A stretch of DNA of 44,321 bases, from the NCBI GenBank assembly GCA_016191955.1, contig JACPVC010000026.1, positions 1 to 44,321 on the forward strand. Direction: 5' to 3'. Made by a program: the position numbers and the translations under genes. The DNA comes from Chloroflexota bacterium (GTDB lineage: Bacteria; Chloroflexota; Anaerolineae; Anaerolineales; Villigracilaceae). Positions within the stretch are counted from its first letter, which is position 1; every line of letters starts with the position of its first letter. The notes under the pieces were generated by a model that worked only from the letters and a program-made list of their open reading frames with translations, did no database searches and had not been told where the DNA came from. Shown here piece by piece: positions 1-8,309 of the stretch.

Positions 1-1
1 T

Positions 2-583
2 CGCTTTCGGATGCACTACGGCAAGGAAATTCTGCACATGCGCATCCCGATGATTGGGCGGCATTCCATTCACACGGCGTTACGCGCCGCTGCGGTTGGA
101 CTGAACGACGGCATCTCGTGGCAGGAGATTCTCGAAGGTCTCTCTCATGGGCACACTCAACTTCGCCTGGTGGCAGCCCGCAGCCAGAACGGCGCCTTAA
201 TCCTCGATGACACGTATAATGCAGCCCCTGAATCCATGCTTGCGGCGTTGAACCTGCTCGATGAACTCGACGGGCGCAAGATTGCCGTCTTGGGTGATAT
301 GCTTGAGCTTGGTCCCTACGAACGACAGGGACATGAAATGGTCGGCATGCGTGCCGCTCAAGTAGCGAAGGTGCTCATCACCCTCGGCACACGCGGGCAT
401 ATGATCGCCGACGCCGCCCGCCGCGCAGGCATGAAAGCCTCCACGATCATGGAGTATGAAGACATCGCTCCCATCGTGGATTGGTTGACGAAGAATTTGA
501 ATTCGAATGATGCAGTGTTGATTAAAGGTTCCCACGGTTTGCGCATGGACCGCATCGCTGCCGCTTTGGAGGTACGCTCGTGA
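2..583 (+). CDS. murF: UDP-N-acetylmuramoyl-tripeptide--D-Ala-D-Ala ligase, 3' part (MurF)
   Basis: Adds D-Ala-D-Ala to UDP-MurNAc-tripeptide, the last cytoplasmic step of peptide stem assembly. Only the C-terminal 193 or so codons are in the window. The frame is open through the left edge, so the ATG at 11 is internal. Visible Mur ligase features are the middle-domain segment GRHSIHTALRAAAVG and the C-terminal domain start ILDDTYNAAPESMLAAL, followed by VLGDMLELG, all typical of MurF. The stop overlaps the GTG start of mraY by four bases (GTGA), which points to translational coupling in the dcw operon. The product is confident. Only the N-terminal portion, with the ATP loop, is missing because of the window edge. 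Confidence 0.95.
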   Translation, partial: RFRMHYGKEILHMRIPMIGRHSIHTALRAAAVGLNDGISWQEILEGLSHGHTQLRLVAARSQNGALILDDTYNAAPESMLAALNLLDELDGRKIAVLGDMLELGPYERQGHEMVGMRAAQVAKVLITLGTRGHMIADAARRAGMKASTIMEYEDIAPIVDWLTKNLNSNDAVLIKGSHGLRMDRIAAALEVRS

Positions 584-1578
584 GAGACATCGCCCTTTCC
601 CTAAGCCTTGCGGGGTTGGCGTTTATTATGACTGCCATTTGGGGAAATCCGTTGTTGCGCATCTTGCGACATTTCAAGCTTGGCAAGATCATCCGCATCG
701 AACAGCCGGAAGGTCATCGCGTGAAGATGGGCACGCCCACCATGGGCGGCGTGATGTTCATCATGCCGGTTTTGCTGCTTAGCGGTTTGCTCAATGCCGT
801 TGCGCTGATCGGCGTCACCACCGGCGGGATCGGTCGTTCCGTACTTTTGCCGATGGTCGTCATGGTCGGTTTTGCCATCCTCGGTGCAGTGGATGATTGG
901 GAAGGCATCCATGGCAAACGCAAAGGCTCCGGCATGCGTGCCCGCACCAAGTTCATGTTTCAGGTGATTCTGGGTTTGGCGACAGCCTACGTCTTGAAAT
1001 ATGTCATCGATGCGCCGGACCTCTACCTGCCCGGTTATTTCTTCGAGATCGAGATCGGTTGGATCTACGTGCCCATCGCTGCCTTCATCATCGTGGCTGA
1101 ATCGAATGCCGTAAATTTCACAGACGGTCTCGACGGCTTGGCAGGCTTGATCGCTGCCACGGCGATTGCGGCATTCGGCGGCATTGCCCTGATGCAGGAA
1201 CAGACTTATCTGGCGCGTTTCTGTTTTATTTTGGTTGGAGCCTTGTTCGGGTTCCTATGGTTCAACGTTCACCCCGCCCAATTGATTATGGGTGATACCG
1301 GCTCGATGGCTCTGGGTTCCGTGCTGGCTGTCATCGCGTTGATGACGGGGCAGTGGCCCATGCTTCTGATCATTGCCATTATTCCGCTCGCCGAAATGCT
1401 GAGCGTTGTGATTCAGGTTGTTTACTTCCGCGCGACGGGCGGGAAACGCTTCTTCAAGATGACGCCCATCCATCATCATTTTGAATTGCTCGGTTGGAGC
1501 GAGACTCAGATCGTGCAGCGCTTTTGGCTCATCGGTTTGATGGCGGCGTTGATTGGAATAGGATTATCGCAGGTTTAA
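580..1578 (+). CDS. mraY: Phospho-N-acetylmuramoyl-pentapeptide-transferase (MraY)
   Basis: Transfers phospho-MurNAc-pentapeptide to undecaprenyl phosphate to make lipid I at the inner face of the membrane. The 332-residue length and about ten hydrophobic segments fit the family. Signature motifs are present: AVDDW followed by a basic loop, NFTDGLDGLAGL, MGDTGSMALG, and the histidine loop PIHHHFELLGWSE near the C terminus. The start is GTG at 580, overlapping murF by 4 bp and encoding MRDIALSLSL. The next gene, murD, follows after 46 bp that contain a perfect hairpin. Confidence 0.97.
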   Translation: MRDIALSLSLAGLAFIMTAIWGNPLLRILRHFKLGKIIRIEQPEGHRVKMGTPTMGGVMFIMPVLLLSGLLNAVALIGVTTGGIGRSVLLPMVVMVGFAILGAVDDWEGIHGKRKGSGMRARTKFMFQVILGLATAYVLKYVIDAPDLYLPGYFFEIEIGWIYVPIAAFIIVAESNAVNFTDGLDGLAGLIAATAIAAFGGIALMQEQTYLARFCFILVGALFGFLWFNVHPAQLIMGDTGSMALGSVLAVIALMTGQWPMLLIIAIIPLAEMLSVVIQVVYFRATGGKRFFKMTPIHHHFELLGWSETQIVQRFWLIGLMAALIGIGLSQV

Positions 1579-1582
1579 CCAA

Positions 1583-1615
1583 TGCTCCGTTGGGGGCTTA
1601 GCCCCCAACGGAGCA
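1583..1615. repeat. Perfect palindromic hairpin between mraY and murD
   Basis: Fifteen-base arms (TGCTCCGTTGGGGGC and its complement) enclose the loop TTA. The centre GGGGGCTTAGCCCCC is identical to that of a second hairpin at 5809-5839 upstream of murC, while the outer arm bases differ in a compensatory way. There is no T-tract, and it lies inside an operon, so it is unlikely to be a simple terminator. It could be an mRNA processing or stability element or a mobile palindrome. Confidence 0.85.
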
Positions 1616-1624
1616 GGAATAATT

Positions 1625-3040
1625 ATGACCAACTGGACTGGCAAACACGTTCTCATCCTCGGAGCCGCCCGGCAGGGACTCGCCCTCGCCCGTTGGCTCT
1701 CCCGTCACGGCGCAAACGTGACTTTGAACGATTCACGCCGCGAAGAGGAACTTGCCTCCGCGAAGAAATCGCTTTCGGATGTGAACGTGAGCTGGGCAAC
1801 GGGCGGGCATCCGCTTGAGTTGCTGGATAAGACTGACATGCTTTGCCTTTCCGGCGGCGTCCCGTTGACATTGCCTATCGTGGAAGAAGCCATCAAGCGC
1901 GGCATTCCGCTTTCGAATGATTCGCAGATTTTCATGGAAGTTGTTCCCTGCAAGACGGTTGGCATCACGGGTTCGGCTGGTAAGACGACCACGACGACGC
2001 TGGTGGGTGAGATGGCGAAGAAAGATGCGGAAGGCAGAAGGCAAAAAGCAGAGTCTTCATCCCTTATCCTTCATCCTTCATCCTTCACAGGTGGCAACAT
2101 CGGCGACCCGCTCATCAACTATGTGGACGATATGACTGCCGATGACATCGCCGTTTTGGAATTATCTTCCTTCCAACTCGACCAGATGACGGTCTCCCCG
2201 AATATCGCGGCGATCTTGAACATCACCCCGAATCACTTGGACCGCCACGGCACGATGGAAGCCTACACAAACGCCAAGGCTCGCATCCTTGAATTCCAAT
2301 CTGCGAATGACACCGCCATCCTTGGTCGTGATGACAAAGGCGCGTGGAGTTTGAAGAACCGTGTCAAAGGCAATTTGTTGACCTTCTCTTTACAAGACTT
2401 GGAAGAAGGCTTGAACGGCACCTATCTGCATGACGACTTGTTGAGCCTGCGTGATGGGTTTGCTTATATCCCGTTGTTGATGCGCGAGAAAGTCCATTTG
2501 CGCGGTGCCCATAATGTGGCGAATGTGCTTGCAGCCTTTGCCATCGGTCATGCGGCGGGATTCAAACTGGATGACATGCTTGAAGCTGCGGAGGAATTTC
2601 GCGGCGTACCGCACCGGTTGGAGCTCGTCCGCGAGTTGCGCGGGGTGCGTTGGTACAACGACTCAATTGCGACGGCACCCGAACGCGCGGCGGCGGCTGT
2701 CCATGCGTTTACGGAGCCTGTCGTGCTCATGCTTGGCGGGCGCGATAAGAACCTTCCCTGGGGCGACCTTGCCAAACTCATCCACGAACGCGTGGACCAT
2801 GTGGTGGTCTTTGGCGAGGCTGGGCAAATGATTCAGAAAACAATAACAAGCGTCGGCGGGGAAAGAGGCGTGGACGTTCGCAGGGCAACGACTCTCAAAG
2901 AGGCGGTCACACTCGCGGCAGAAGTTGCATCCAAAGGAGATGTCGTCCTTTTATCGCCGGGTGGCACGAGTTTTGACGAGTTTAAAGATTTCGCAGAGAG
3001 AGGAGAAGCGTTTAGAAAATGGGTATCGGAACTTTCGTAA
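1625..3040 (+). CDS. murD: UDP-N-acetylmuramoyl-L-alanine--D-glutamate ligase (MurD)
   Basis: Adds D-glutamate to UDP-MurNAc-L-Ala. An N-terminal Rossmann-like UDP-binding domain is followed by the ATP loop GITGSAGKTTTT (the second G of the usual GTNGKT is kept, but the loop is SAGKT). Then come the central-domain motif NHLDRHGTMEAY and the C-terminal motif LGGRDKNLPW. The protein has 471 residues, slightly long for the family because of an extra block of about 22 residues at 133-155. That block falls just after the ATP-loop helix, where other MurD proteins pass quickly to GGNIG. The DNA for the block is low-complexity repeat (see 2022-2091). Its reading frame is intact, so the gene is probably functional. 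Its 3' end overlaps ftsW by 22 bp. Confidence 0.96.
   Translation: MTNWTGKHVLILGAARQGLALARWLSRHGANVTLNDSRREEELASAKKSLSDVNVSWATGGHPLELLDKTDMLCLSGGVPLTLPIVEEAIKRGIPLSNDSQIFMEVVPCKTVGITGSAGKTTTTTLVGEMAKKDAEGRRQKAESSSLILHPSSFTGGNIGDPLINYVDDMTADDIAVLELSSFQLDQMTVSPNIAAILNITPNHLDRHGTMEAYTNAKARILEFQSANDTAILGRDDKGAWSLKNRVKGNLLTFSLQDLEEGLNGTYLHDDLLSLRDGFAYIPLLMREKVHLRGAHNVANVLAAFAIGHAAGFKLDDMLEAAEEFRGVPHRLELVRELRGVRWYNDSIATAPERAAAAVHAFTEPVVLMLGGRDKNLPWGDLAKLIHERVDHVVVFGEAGQMIQKTITSVGGERGVDVRRATTLKEAVTLAAEVASKGDVVLLSPGGTSFDEFKDFAERGEAFRKWVSELS
2022..2091. repeat. In-frame low-complexity insert inside murD
   Basis: About 70 bp made of GAAGGCAGAAGGCAAAAAGC-like purine-rich sequence followed by tandem TCATCCT heptamers (TTCATCC repeated three to four times). 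It encodes a hydrophilic segment DAEGRRQKAESSSLILHPSS that is not part of the MurD consensus. The sequence style matches heptamer tracts seen between genes elsewhere in the window. The boundaries are approximate. Confidence 0.6.
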
Positions 3041-4257
3041 AAGAAACAACTCCACAAAGCCAGTCACGATCTGGTTTTGATATGCCGCTGCTGGTGATCG
3101 TGGTGGCGTTGATCGTGTTCGGCTTGGTGATGTTGTACTCTGCTTCGTGGGATTTTTCGCGCGCCGCTTATGATGGCGATGCGATGTATATGTTCAATCG
3201 TCAACTGATGTGGCTTGGCTTGGGTGTGGTTGGCGCAACCGTGCTTGCCTTTCTCGATTATCACCGCTGGCGTCAGTTGATCGTGCCTGCCATGGCGTTT
3301 ACGATCTTGTTGTTGATCGCGGTCTTGGTGGCGAGCGAAGTGCGCTTCAATGCCACACGTACCATTTTCAACGGTTCGATTCAACCCTCCGAGTTGGCGA
3401 AGTTGGTTTCGATTTTGTATCTTGCGGTTTGGTTGTATGCCAAGCGCGAGATGTTGAAAGACATTACATTCGGTTTGATCCCGCTCGGTGTCATCCTCGG
3501 TTTCATCGGCGGTTTGATCTATCAACAACCAGACTTAAGCGCCGCGGCTACCGTGCTTATGCTCGGCGGTCTGCTCTTCTTCCTTGCCGGCGGCGACTTG
3601 AAACAGATCGGCGGCTTGCTGATTATTGCTTTCGTGGTGGCATGGTTGGTGGTATCTGTCAGCCTTACCGGCCAACAGCGCGTGGGTGACTTTATTGCAG
3701 GCATCAAAGACCCCTTGCAGGCTTCGTATCATGTGCGCCGTTCGTTCGAAGCGATTGTCAACGGCGGCTGGTTCGGCGTGGGCATCGGCAAATCGCTTTC
3801 CAAAGTGACCGGCTTGCCTGTGCCTCCCACCGATAGCATTTACGCCGTCGTTGTTGAGGAACTCGGTTGGTTTGGCGGCGTTGGCTTAATTGGTTTATTC
3901 GGCTCGTTGATCTGGCGCGGACTCGTCATTGCCCGCCGCGCGCCCGATATGCTTGGAACCCTGATCGCTTCGGGTCTGGTCATTTGGATCGGCTTGGAAG
4001 CGCTCATCAACATGGCAGTCATGGTTGGTCTGCTGCCGTTCGCAGGGAATGCATTACCCTTCGTGAGTGCAGGCGGTTCGAATCTCGTCACCACGCTTGC
4101 GGCGTTGGGCATTCTCTTCAACGTTTCCCGGCAGGGAAACAGCACGAATGTACCGGATGATGAATGGAGGTCTTACAGTGCGGTTGCTAATTTGCGCTGG
4201 TGGAACGGGCGGGGGCGTGTATCCCGCTCTAGCCGTTTACGAAGCGCTAAGGGTTAA
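3019..4257 (+). CDS. ftsW: Septal peptidoglycan polymerase of the SEDS family (FtsW)
   Basis: Lipid II polymerase of the divisome. About ten membrane segments are visible after a short cytoplasmic head of roughly 24 residues. Family motifs include LMLYSAS near the first segment, the conserved loop IQPSELAKL, the YQQPDLSAAATV segment, and GLPVPPTDSIYAVVVEELG followed by LPFVSAGGSNL. The ATG at 3019 lies within the end of murD, with a GAGAGGAG Shine-Dalgarno-like run before it. The C terminus continues about 26 residues past the murG start as an arginine-rich tail, so the two genes share 80 bp. That long tail is unusual for FtsW and may be a by-product of the overlap. Confidence 0.93.
   Translation: MGIGTFVKETTPQSQSRSGFDMPLLVIVVALIVFGLVMLYSASWDFSRAAYDGDAMYMFNRQLMWLGLGVVGATVLAFLDYHRWRQLIVPAMAFTILLLIAVLVASEVRFNATRTIFNGSIQPSELAKLVSILYLAVWLYAKREMLKDITFGLIPLGVILGFIGGLIYQQPDLSAAATVLMLGGLLFFLAGGDLKQIGGLLIIAFVVAWLVVSVSLTGQQRVGDFIAGIKDPLQASYHVRRSFEAIVNGGWFGVGIGKSLSKVTGLPVPPTDSIYAVVVEELGWFGGVGLIGLFGSLIWRGLVIARRAPDMLGTLIASGLVIWIGLEALINMAVMVGLLPFAGNALPFVSAGGSNLVTTLAALGILFNVSRQGNSTNVPDDEWRSYSAVANLRWWNGRGRVSRSSRLRSAKG
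4166..4170 (+). promoter_or_regulatory. Shine-Dalgarno that sets the murG start
   Basis: GGAGG lies 7 bases before a GTG at 4178. The encoded protein then begins MRLLICAGGTGGG, exactly the normal N terminus of MurG. Longer readings of the frame (for example from ATG 4067) would add residues that only translate ftsW DNA in another frame. Confidence 0.85.
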
Positions 4258-5275
4258 GCATCCAAACGTCGAAACCCTTTGGGTCGGCGGTGAAGGCGGC
4301 ATGGAAGAAGACCTCGTGAAACGCGCGGGCATTCCATACCGTTCCGTTCCCGCTGCCGGGGTGCATGGCGTCGGTCTGCGCGCGCTGCCTGGCAACATCG
4401 CCAAGCTCACACGCGGAGTTCTCGAATCGCGCCGCATCCTCAAAACCTTCAAACCCGATGTGCTCTTCTTCACCGGTGGTTATGTGGCGGGTCCGCTGGC
4501 AGTGGCTGGGCAGGACTTTCCCACCGTCTTGTACGTGCCTGATATCGAGCCAGGTCTTGCGCTCAAATTCCTTGGCTATTTTTCGGATGTCATCACCGTG
4601 ACCGCGCCGGACTCAAAGAAGTTTTTCTCACGCCCCGAACGCATCGTCCACACCGGCTACCCGCTTCGCCCCGGACTTTTGAACTGGTCCCGCGAAAAAG
4701 CCATTTCTCACTTCGGGCTGGACTCTTCACTTCCCACCCTGTTGGTGACCGGCGGCAGCAAAGGCGCGCGTTCGATCAATATGGCGATCCTGAACCACCT
4801 CAATGAACTGCTTGAGATGACTCAGCTCATCCATCTCACCGGTTCATTGGATTTTCAGGCCGCCGAACAAAGGGCTGAGAAATTGCCCGCCGACAAAAAA
4901 CGCCGCTATCACATCATGCCATATTTACATGAAATGGGCGCGGCTCTTTCGGCGGCGGACCTCGTCCTCTCGCGTTCGGGCGCTTCTTCGATAGGGGAGT
5001 ATCCCTTCTTTGGGTTGCCCGCCGTGCTGACGCCCTATCCGTATGCATGGCAGTATCAAAAGGTCAATGCCGATTATCTCGCCGAGCGCAACGCCGCCGT
5101 CATCTTGCAGGATGAACTCTTGAACGATAAACTTTTGCCTATTATCAAAGACCTACTCACGAACGGACATAAACGGGACGCCATGCGTGCCGCCATGAAG
5201 AATCTATCCATGCCAAATGCGGCAGAGGCAATTGCCAGCCAGTTGGTGAAACTGGCAGGAGACGAAACCTTATGA
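4178..5275 (+). CDS. murG: UDP-GlcNAc:lipid I N-acetylglucosaminyltransferase (MurG)
   Basis: Makes lipid II by adding GlcNAc to lipid I at the cytoplasmic membrane face. It has 365 residues from the GTG at 4178. The GT-B fold begins with the G-loop ICAGGTGGGVYPALA (the usual histidine of GGHVFPALA-type loops is V-Y here). A second glycine loop, VTGGSKGARSIN, and the donor-site stretch SRSGASSIGEYPFFGLPAVLTPYPYA are present. This gene overlaps ftsW by 80 bp and shares ATGA with the following membrane protein gene, so translation is probably coupled along the operon. Confidence 0.95.
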   Translation: MRLLICAGGTGGGVYPALAVYEALRVKHPNVETLWVGGEGGMEEDLVKRAGIPYRSVPAAGVHGVGLRALPGNIAKLTRGVLESRRILKTFKPDVLFFTGGYVAGPLAVAGQDFPTVLYVPDIEPGLALKFLGYFSDVITVTAPDSKKFFSRPERIVHTGYPLRPGLLNWSREKAISHFGLDSSLPTLLVTGGSKGARSINMAILNHLNELLEMTQLIHLTGSLDFQAAEQRAEKLPADKKRRYHIMPYLHEMGAALSAADLVLSRSGASSIGEYPFFGLPAVLTPYPYAWQYQKVNADYLAERNAAVILQDELLNDKLLPIIKDLLTNGHKRDAMRAAMKNLSMPNAAEAIASQLVKLAGDETL

Positions 5276-5799
5276 TGAGCGTTGTTTATATATTCTGGAT
5301 GTACGTCTTTCTCTTCGGCGTGATCGGCGCAATGCGCGGCTGGGCGAAGGAATTGATGGTCATCTTCAGCGTGGTCACATCGCTGGCGGTTAATCTGCTG
5401 CTGGAAAAATACATCCCGCTGGTGCGCGACCTGGACAAGACATCCACATCGGTGTTCTGGATTCGCGTCATCATCCTCGTCGCCCTGGTGTACTTTGGCT
5501 ATCAGACCGTGAACATATCCCGGTTTGCGGGTAAGGCGGCGCGTGAACGTTTACAGGATTCGCTCTTCGGCGCCGTGCTTGGCGGCGTCAACGGATATTT
5601 GGTGGCAGGTTCGATCTTGTACTACAACCACATGGCGAACTATCCCTATAGCAAGATCATCAGCCGCGCCACAGACCCCACCATCGCCGAAGCCATCGAA
5701 CGGATGATGCTGGTCATGCCGCCGCGTTTCCTGGCCGAGCCGCAAATCTATTTCGCCGTCATCCTTATTCTCATCTTCATCATCGTTGTTTATATCTAA
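5272..5799 (+). CDS. CvpA-like membrane protein within the dcw cluster
   Basis: A 175-residue integral membrane protein with about four hydrophobic segments (roughly residues 3-20, 32-48, 62-80 and 155-175), the last ending at the C terminus. The motif GAMRGWAKELMVIFSVV near the N terminus resembles the first helix of CvpA-family proteins, which begin with a G-x-x-R/K-G-hydrophobic pattern. It starts at ATG 5272, overlapping the murG stop. A second ATG at 5275 is equally possible. Its position between murG and murC is not part of the classical dcw set. A role in envelope assembly is inferred from position only, and the CvpA assignment is tentative. Confidence 0.7.
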   Translation: MMSVVYIFWMYVFLFGVIGAMRGWAKELMVIFSVVTSLAVNLLLEKYIPLVRDLDKTSTSVFWIRVIILVALVYFGYQTVNISRFAGKAARERLQDSLFGAVLGGVNGYLVAGSILYYNHMANYPYSKIISRATDPTIAEAIERMMLVMPPRFLAEPQIYFAVILILIFIIVVYI

Positions 5800-5808
5800 T
5801 CAAGAATC

Positions 5809-5839
5809 GCTCTTTCGGGGGCTTAGCCCCCGAAAGAGC
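5809..5839. repeat. Perfect palindromic hairpin upstream of murC
   Basis: Fourteen-base arms GCTCTTTCGGGGGC and its complement enclose TTA. It shares the centre GGGGGCTTAGCCCCC with the hairpin at 1583-1615, and both are followed by GCAGG. The differing outer arms remain fully complementary. It lies 10 bp after the upstream stop codon. Confidence 0.85.
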
Positions 5840-5854
5840 AGGTATCACTAAACT

Positions 5855-7237
5855 ATGACTCACGTTCATTTCATCGGCATTGGAGGTTCAGGGCTTTCTG
5901 CCATCGCGCGCCTGCTCAAAGAGAGCGGCTACGAGGTGACAGGTTCCGATCAATCGCTTTCCTCCTTCGCCGCCGATTTACAGAACATCGGCGTGCAGAT
6001 CTTCGTGGGTCATCACCCCCGCAACGTCTCCGGCGCGGAAATGGTCATCCGTTCCTCTGCCATCAAGGATGAGAACCCTGAAGTGCAGGCGGCATTGCAG
6101 GCGGGCATCCCCGTCTATAAGCGTTCAGACTTCCTCGGTCGCCTGATGCAGAACAAGACCGGCATTGGCATCGCCGGAACACATGGCAAGACCACCACTA
6201 CCGCCATGATCGCATGGATGTTGTACGCGCTCAAACGCGATCCCTCTTTTATTGCGGGTGGCACATTGAACAATCTCAAAGTCAATGCTCGCGCCGGCAA
6301 AGGCGAGGCATTTGTGATCGAGGCAGACGAGTACGACCGCATGTTCCTTGGGCTGAAACCGCAGATCGAAGTGGTTACCAACCTCGAACACGATCATCCC
6401 GATTGCTTCCCGACCTTCCAGGATATGCATTCCGCCTTCGAAAGCTTTGTCGATTTGCTCCCGCCCGATGGCACGCTCATTGCCTGTGCAGAGGACGAAG
6501 GCGCTGTGACGTTGATTACCCATGCCCGCCGCAAGGGACTGAGTGTTGTTTCCTACTCCATTCAAGGCGAGATGACCATCAACAGTCCGCAGTGGGTGCA
6601 GGCGCGTGCGATTAAGCCAAATGAGAAAGGCGGCTTTAATTTTTCGGTGATGACCAATATGGGCAGCATGACCAATGCCTTTAATGTGTCGTTACAGGTT
6701 CCGGGCGAGCATAACATCCGCAATGCGCTGGCGGCGTTATCGGTTGCAGCGGTGATGGGACTTCCCATGAAAAGAGCTGCAGACGCCTTGAGTCAATTCA
6801 CTGGGACGGGTCGCAGGTTTGAGGTTCGAGGTGAGCCGAAAGGTGTTCTGCTTGTGGATGATTATGCTCATCATCCGACAGAGATCCGCGCTACGTTGGC
6901 GGGTGCTCGTGCGCGTTACCCCGAACGCCGCATCTGGGCGGTCTGGCAGCCGCACACCTATTCGCGGACGCAAACTCTGCTTTACGAATTCTCGCGCGCG
7001 TTCAGCGATGCAGATGAAGTGATCGTTACCGAAGTTTACGCCTCGCGCGAAGCCAAACAAGATTTTTCGGCTGCCGAAGTGGTCAGCTCCATGCCGCACA
7101 CGTCCGCGCGATATGGCGGCTCGCTGGCAGATACGAAGAAATATTTGTTGGAACATTTACGGTTCAATGATGTGGTCATCGTCCTCTCGGCAGGCGATGC
7201 AGACCGGATTACAGCTGATTTGTTGAAGGAACTTTAA
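5855..7237 (+). CDS. murC: UDP-N-acetylmuramate--L-alanine ligase (MurC)
   Basis: Adds the first L-alanine to UDP-MurNAc. It has 460 residues, normal for the family. The N-terminal nucleotide-sugar domain starts HFIGIGGSGLSAIARLL. The ATP loop GIAGTHGKTTTTAMIAWML is at about residues 105-122, EADEYDRMFLGLKP and NLEHDHPDCF follow, and the C-terminal domain carries DDYAHHPTEIRATL and WQPHTYSRTQTLL. All are canonical. It starts at ATG 5855, 15 bp after a hairpin. The following murB is separated by 87 bp that hold a palindromic repeat. Confidence 0.97.
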   Translation: MTHVHFIGIGGSGLSAIARLLKESGYEVTGSDQSLSSFAADLQNIGVQIFVGHHPRNVSGAEMVIRSSAIKDENPEVQAALQAGIPVYKRSDFLGRLMQNKTGIGIAGTHGKTTTTAMIAWMLYALKRDPSFIAGGTLNNLKVNARAGKGEAFVIEADEYDRMFLGLKPQIEVVTNLEHDHPDCFPTFQDMHSAFESFVDLLPPDGTLIACAEDEGAVTLITHARRKGLSVVSYSIQGEMTINSPQWVQARAIKPNEKGGFNFSVMTNMGSMTNAFNVSLQVPGEHNIRNALAALSVAAVMGLPMKRAADALSQFTGTGRRFEVRGEPKGVLLVDDYAHHPTEIRATLAGARARYPERRIWAVWQPHTYSRTQTLLYEFSRAFSDADEVIVTEVYASREAKQDFSAAEVVSSMPHTSARYGGSLADTKKYLLEHLRFNDVVIVLSAGDADRITADLLKEL

Positions 7238-7240
7238 GCG

Positions 7241-7304
7241 ATGCTCCAGCCGCCGTACCCATACTGGGCACTTTCCTCGGCGGCGGGGACGGCGCCGTGA
7301 GCAT
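7241..7304. repeat. 64-bp palindromic repeat between murC and murB
   Basis: Bounded by ATGCTC and its complement GAGCAT, with further complementary bases inside the ends. It shares the core CCCATACTGGGCACTTTCCTCG and the GGGGACGGCG stretch, with few differences, with a 61-bp element inside the ATPase gene at 26348-26408. On the - strand both could encode a similar peptide (AVP..EESAQ.GY). Here it is non-coding. Confidence 0.8.
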
Positions 7305-7324
7305 AATAAGGAATAGTAGTCAGG

Positions 7325-8245
7325 ATGTTGATGGTGAATACCACCTTTGCAGTTGATATGTTACGCCGGAAGTTTGGCGATGCCGTGCAAGAGAATGTGC
7401 CTCTTGCGCCATACACGTCTGCGCGCATTGGCGGACCTGCCGATGTGTTGCTCAAGGTCAAGTCTGCGGATGAGTTGGCAGATGTGATGCAGTTGATCTG
7501 GGAACATGACTTGCCGTTTTACATCCTTGGCGGCGGCTCGAACGTGCTGGTGAGCGATAAAGGCTTTCGCGGAGTCGTGGTTTTGAATCGGGCGAAGGAA
7601 GTCCGCTTTGAGATGGGCGACCAGCCCCAAGTCTGGTGTGAGGCGGGGGTCGTCATCGCGAACCTTGCCAAGCGCTGCGCATCCAAAGGTCTTGCCGGGT
7701 TCGAATGGTCAGTGGCGGTCCCTGGCACAATAGGAGGCGCCGTGTATGGCAATGCAGGCGCGTTCGGCGGCGATATGACTCATAATCTCATTTGGGCAGA
7801 GATGCTCACGAAGAATGGACGTGAAAGATTCACGCTCGATCAAATGGGATATGGCTATCGCACCAGTGTGTTGAAACGCGGTGACGTACAAGGGATTGTG
7901 TTAAGTGCATTGTTGAAGTTAAAAAATTCTACGAAGGAAGAAGTGTCTGTTAAAATCGAGCAATTCAGCGAACGCCGAAAAGCCACACAACCGCCGGGTG
8001 CAAGCATGGGTTCGATGTTCAAGAACCCGGAAGGCGACCATGCGGGACGATTGATCGAGTCCGCAGGCTTGAAGGGGACGCGCATCGGCAATGCTGAGAT
8101 CAGCACGGTGCACGGAAATTTTTTCATCAACCACGGCAAGACCAAAGCCGAAGATATTCGCGCTTTGATCGCCCTTGTGCAAAAGACTGTATCTGAAAAG
8201 TTTAATGTGAAATTGGAATTGGAAGTTGAGTTGATTGGTGACTAG
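7325..8245 (+). CDS. murB: UDP-N-acetylenolpyruvoylglucosamine reductase (MurB)
   Basis: FAD enzyme that reduces UDP-GlcNAc-enolpyruvate to UDP-MurNAc. At 306 residues it fits the shorter type II MurB class. Motifs are [14 protein letters not shown] (FAD domain start), [39 protein letters not shown], and the C-terminal substrate domain with [11 protein letters not shown] (active-site serine region), LIESAGLKG and [17 protein letters not shown]. Start choice is between ATG 7325 and ATG 7331; AGGA upstream favours the second only slightly. It sits in the usual murC-murB-ddl order. Confidence 0.95.
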   Translation: MLMVNTTFAVDMLRRKFGDAVQENVPLAPYTSARIGGPADVLLKVKSADELADVMQLIWEHDLPFYILGGGSNVLVSDKGFRGVVVLNRAKEVRFEMGDQPQVWCEAGVVIANLAKRCASKGLAGFEWSVAVPGTIGGAVYGNAGAFGGDMTHNLIWAEMLTKNGRERFTLDQMGYGYRTSVLKRGDVQGIVLSALLKLKNSTKEEVSVKIEQFSERRKATQPPGASMGSMFKNPEGDHAGRLIESAGLKGTRIGNAEISTVHGNFFINHGKTKAEDIRALIALVQKTVSEKFNVKLELEVELIGD

Positions 8246-8309
8246 AGATTAGTAATTGATAATTCAATCTCTAATCACTAATCTCCAGTTACTGCTCACA
8301 AATTACGAA
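8246..8309 (+). repeat. AT-rich heptamer-like tract before ddl
   Basis: The spacer repeats the theme AGAGATTAG / CTCTAATCA / CTAATCTCCAG and is partly self-complementary (AGAGATTAGTAATTGAT against CAATCTCTAATCACTAATC). It is open in the ddl frame from an ATG at 8256, but the encoded residues do not resemble Ddl. I therefore treat it as non-coding repeat of the kind also found near 16563 and 29079. Confidence 0.6.

Noticed and set aside
4067-4177. Longer N terminus for MurG
   Set aside because: The added residues translate ftsW sequence in another frame. GGAGG plus GTG at 4178 gives the normal MurG start.
7234-7461. Small - strand frame covering the murC-murB gap
   Set aside because: The peptide resembles the ATPase insert only because both come from the same DNA repeat. 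There is no evidence for a gene.
8256-8309. Longer N terminus for Ddl starting MIIQSLITNLQLL
   Set aside because: It encodes an AT-rich heptamer tract with no similarity to Ddl. ATG 8310 gives the normal start.
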